A stretch of 8,243 bases of DNA from an uncultured Chlorobiaceae bacterium (lineage in GTDB: Bacteria; Bacteroidota; Chlorobiia; Chlorobiales; Chlorobiaceae). How positions within the stretch are numbered: position 1 is the first letter of the stretch; the number at the start of each line of letters is the position of its first letter. Below the pieces are notes generated by a model, which was given only the letters and a program-made list of their open reading frames with translations, did no database searches and was not told where the DNA came from. Below are positions 6,403 to 8,243 of this stretch, piece after piece. The stretch is from the NCBI GenBank assembly GCA_903929845.1, contig CAIYWF010000160.1, positions 1 through 8,243 on the forward strand, given 5' to 3'. Position numbers and translations under genes: made by a program.

Positions 6403-8243
6403 ATGAAAACGAATCCCTTGCCGAATGTCCATGATCAGGCAAAATCTGAGCGCCGGCAGTCAAGAACATCCTCAATTTTTGAAAAAAAGCTTGTTTTGAG
6501 TGCTCTCGGTCGATCATTAGTGATGCTTGATCCAAGAGCTATGGTAAAAAATCCTGTTATGTTTGTTACAGAAGCCGGAGCTGTGCTGACAATGCTTATT
6601 GCTGTTTTAAATATGATGTCAGGAGCCGGACACCAGCTCTATACTGTATCCGTCATGGTTATCCTGTGGCTTACGGTTATGTTTTCAAACTTCGCTGAAG
6701 CCCTGGCGGAAGCTCGGGGCAAGGCTCAGACTGACAGTCTCAAACGAACACGACAAAATACGGTTGCCAGACGAGTAAAAGATGGTAAAGAGGAGTCGGT
6801 AAGTTCTGACGAGCTCAGTGAAGGTGACCGGGTGATTGTTTTGACAGGCGAAACCATCCCTGGAGATGGAGAGGTTGTTGAAGGGGCTGCAATGGTTGAT
6901 GAATCGGCAATTACCGGTGAATCGGCACCGGTGGTGAGAGAGGCTGGCGGTGACCGTTCGGGAGTAGTTGGCGGAACAAGGGTTCTTTCAGACCAGATCG
7001 TTGTGCGCATTTCCGTTTCAGCCGGGAACTCTTTTCTTGATAAAATGATCGCTCTTGTTGAAGGAGCAATCCGGCAGAAAACACCGAATGAACTAGCACT
7101 GACCGTAACTCTTGCCGGACTGACGCTGGCATTTTTGCTGGTAACCGGTACACTATGGCCAATCGGTAAATATTTTGGGATAACGCTTCCGGTACCGACT
7201 CTGGTTGCTCTTCTTGTCTGCCTTATTCCGACAACTATCGGCGCGTTGCTTTCTGCCATAGGAATTGCAGGGATGGACCGTGCGCTGTCGGCCAATGTGC
7301 TGGCAAAGAGCGGTAAAGCCGTAGAACTCGCCGGGGATATTGATACCCTGCTGCTCGACAAAACCGGAACTATTACAATCGGTAACCGTCAGGCAACGGA
7401 TTATTTGCCGCTGCCCGGTATCAGCAGGGAACGTCTTGCGACTGTGTCAATGAAGGCTTCATATGGCGACCAGACTCCTGAAGGCAAGTCCATTATTGCC
7501 CTGGCTGAAAAAACGCTTGGTATAAAGGGAGCTGCGGATGGTGATGGAACAGTTGTGCCGTTTTCCGCACAAACCCGAATCAGCGGTATTGATCTCCCTG
7601 ATGGCCACAGTCTTCGCAAGGGTGCTCCGGATACACTTATAAGCTATTGTAAAAATCTGGGAGGCGATGTTTCTGAAAAGATGCAGGGAATGGTTGATGA
7701 CGTTGCCCGCAAAGGAATGACCCCGATTGCGGTTGCTGATGGCAAAGAACTACTGGGTGTTATTGCCTTGTCTGATATTCTCAAGCCCGGCATCTCCGAA
7801 CGATTTGCCCGGCTTCGTGCCATGGGCTTGCGTGTCGTTATGGTGACAGGTGACAATCCGCTTACTGCCGCAGCCATTGCTGCACAGGCTGGTGTAGATG
7901 ATTATATAGCTGAAGCACGCCCTGAAGACAAGCTGGCCTATATCCGCAAGGAACAGCAGGGCGGAAGATTGCTTGCCATGATGGGGGATGGCACCAATGA
8001 TGCGCCAGCGCTTGCCCAGGCTGATATCGGTGTTGCCATGAACTCCGGTACCCAGGCGGCCAAAGAGGCTGGCAATATGGTCGATCTGGACAGTGATCCG
8101 ACAAAACTTATTGAGATCATCGAGATTGGCAAGCAGTTGCTTATGACGCGGGGTGCATTGACGACGTTTTCCATTGCCAACGATGTTGCCAAGTACTTTG
8201 CCATTATTCCGGCAATGTTTGTTCTGGCAATACCAGGACTCGC
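6403..8243 (+). CDS. kdpB: KdpB, catalytic P-type ATPase subunit (3' end cut off)
   Basis: The P-type ATPase subunit that hydrolyses ATP and drives K+ import. 613 codons are present and the frame runs off the window edge; the family is about 680-700 residues, so roughly 70-90 are missing. Visible motifs are DPRAMVKNPVMF (43-54), actuator TGES (171-174, with Ser174 at the place of the regulatory phosphoserine Ser162 of E. coli), PTTIG (276-280) in the ion-path helix, phosphorylated Asp319 in DKTGT, nucleotide-domain KGAP (406-409), TGDN (482-485), hinge GDGTNDAPAL (528-537) and Asp594/Lys597 in the fifth helix (NDVAKYFAIIPA). I chose the ATG at 6403; a GTG directly before it (6400) is the only in-frame alternative, and a stop lies at 6370-6372. 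No clear ribosome site is present. The N-terminal 25 residues are polar and poorly conserved. kdpC should follow beyond the edge. Confidence 0.96.
   Translation, partial: MKTNPLPNVHDQAKSERRQSRTSSIFEKKLVLSALGRSLVMLDPRAMVKNPVMFVTEAGAVLTMLIAVLNMMSGAGHQLYTVSVMVILWLTVMFSNFAEALAEARGKAQTDSLKRTRQNTVARRVKDGKEESVSSDELSEGDRVIVLTGETIPGDGEVVEGAAMVDESAITGESAPVVREAGGDRSGVVGGTRVLSDQIVVRISVSAGNSFLDKMIALVEGAIRQKTPNELALTVTLAGLTLAFLLVTGTLWPIGKYFGITLPVPTLVALLVCLIPTTIGALLSAIGIAGMDRALSANVLAKSGKAVELAGDIDTLLLDKTGTITIGNRQATDYLPLPGISRERLATVSMKASYGDQTPEGKSIIALAEKTLGIKGAADGDGTVVPFSAQTRISGIDLPDGHSLRKGAPDTLISYCKNLGGDVSEKMQGMVDDVARKGMTPIAVADGKELLGVIALSDILKPGISERFARLRAMGLRVVMVTGDNPLTAAAIAAQAGVDDYIAEARPEDKLAYIRKEQQGGRLLAMMGDGTNDAPALAQADIGVAMNSGTQAAKEAGNMVDLDSDPTKLIEIIEIGKQLLMTRGALTTFSIANDVAKYFAIIPAMFVLAIPGL

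Noticed and set aside
1..8243. Insertion sequences, CRISPR arrays, prophage or attachment sites
   Set aside because: No transposase, integrase, terminal inverted repeats, regular direct repeats or duplicated tRNA end was seen. The tRNA gene is flanked by its own terminator and a normal gene.

Overview
The window looks like the chromosome of a free-living Gram-negative bacterium of roughly 45-50% G+C. The style of the L32, YceD and Kdp proteins, and a tRNA gene without an encoded CCA end, fit a green sulfur bacterium (Chlorobium/Pelodictyon type). That placement comes from general resemblance, not from a search, and I hold it at moderate confidence.

Layout. The left end (2-765, minus strand) carries the housekeeping pair yceD (DUF177) and rpmF (ribosomal protein L32). 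A short intergenic region then leads to a tRNA-Asn(GTT) gene on the plus strand (917-988). It has a recognisable promoter, and a strong hairpin terminator (999-1033) insulates it from what follows. From 1115 to the right edge everything is on the plus strand and forms one potassium-uptake locus: an NtrC-class response regulator that most resembles AlgB (1115-2446), a 178-bp regulatory region, a KinB-like membrane histidine kinase (2625-4460), an unrecognised 32-residue membrane microprotein (4502-4600), kdpF (4602-4682), kdpA (4695-6365) and kdpB (6403 to the edge, cut off). kdpC is expected just outside the window.

How it works together. KdpFABC is the high-affinity K+ uptake ATPase. In the textbook arrangement it is controlled by KdpD (Usp domain, four membrane helices) and KdpE (OmpR family, sigma70). 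Neither is visible here. Instead a sigma54-type activator sits next to a two-helix HAMP/PAS kinase. The gap between the two genes holds what such an activator would need: a good -24/-12 promoter (GG-N10-GC, 2573-2589), preceded by two perfect 19-bp dyads sharing CTTG...CAAG arms, with centres 32 bp apart (about three helical turns) at about -120 and -88. The simplest reading is that the regulator, made from its own transcript, binds the dyads and drives a kinase-microprotein-kdpFAB(C) operon through RpoN. The kinase would then lie inside the operon that its partner controls. The layout is read from the sequence, the protein classes come from family knowledge, and the wiring and the potassium signal are inference.

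The main points for a second look are this sigma54/AlgB-KinB-like control of kdp, the paired dyads, and the extra microprotein just before kdpF.
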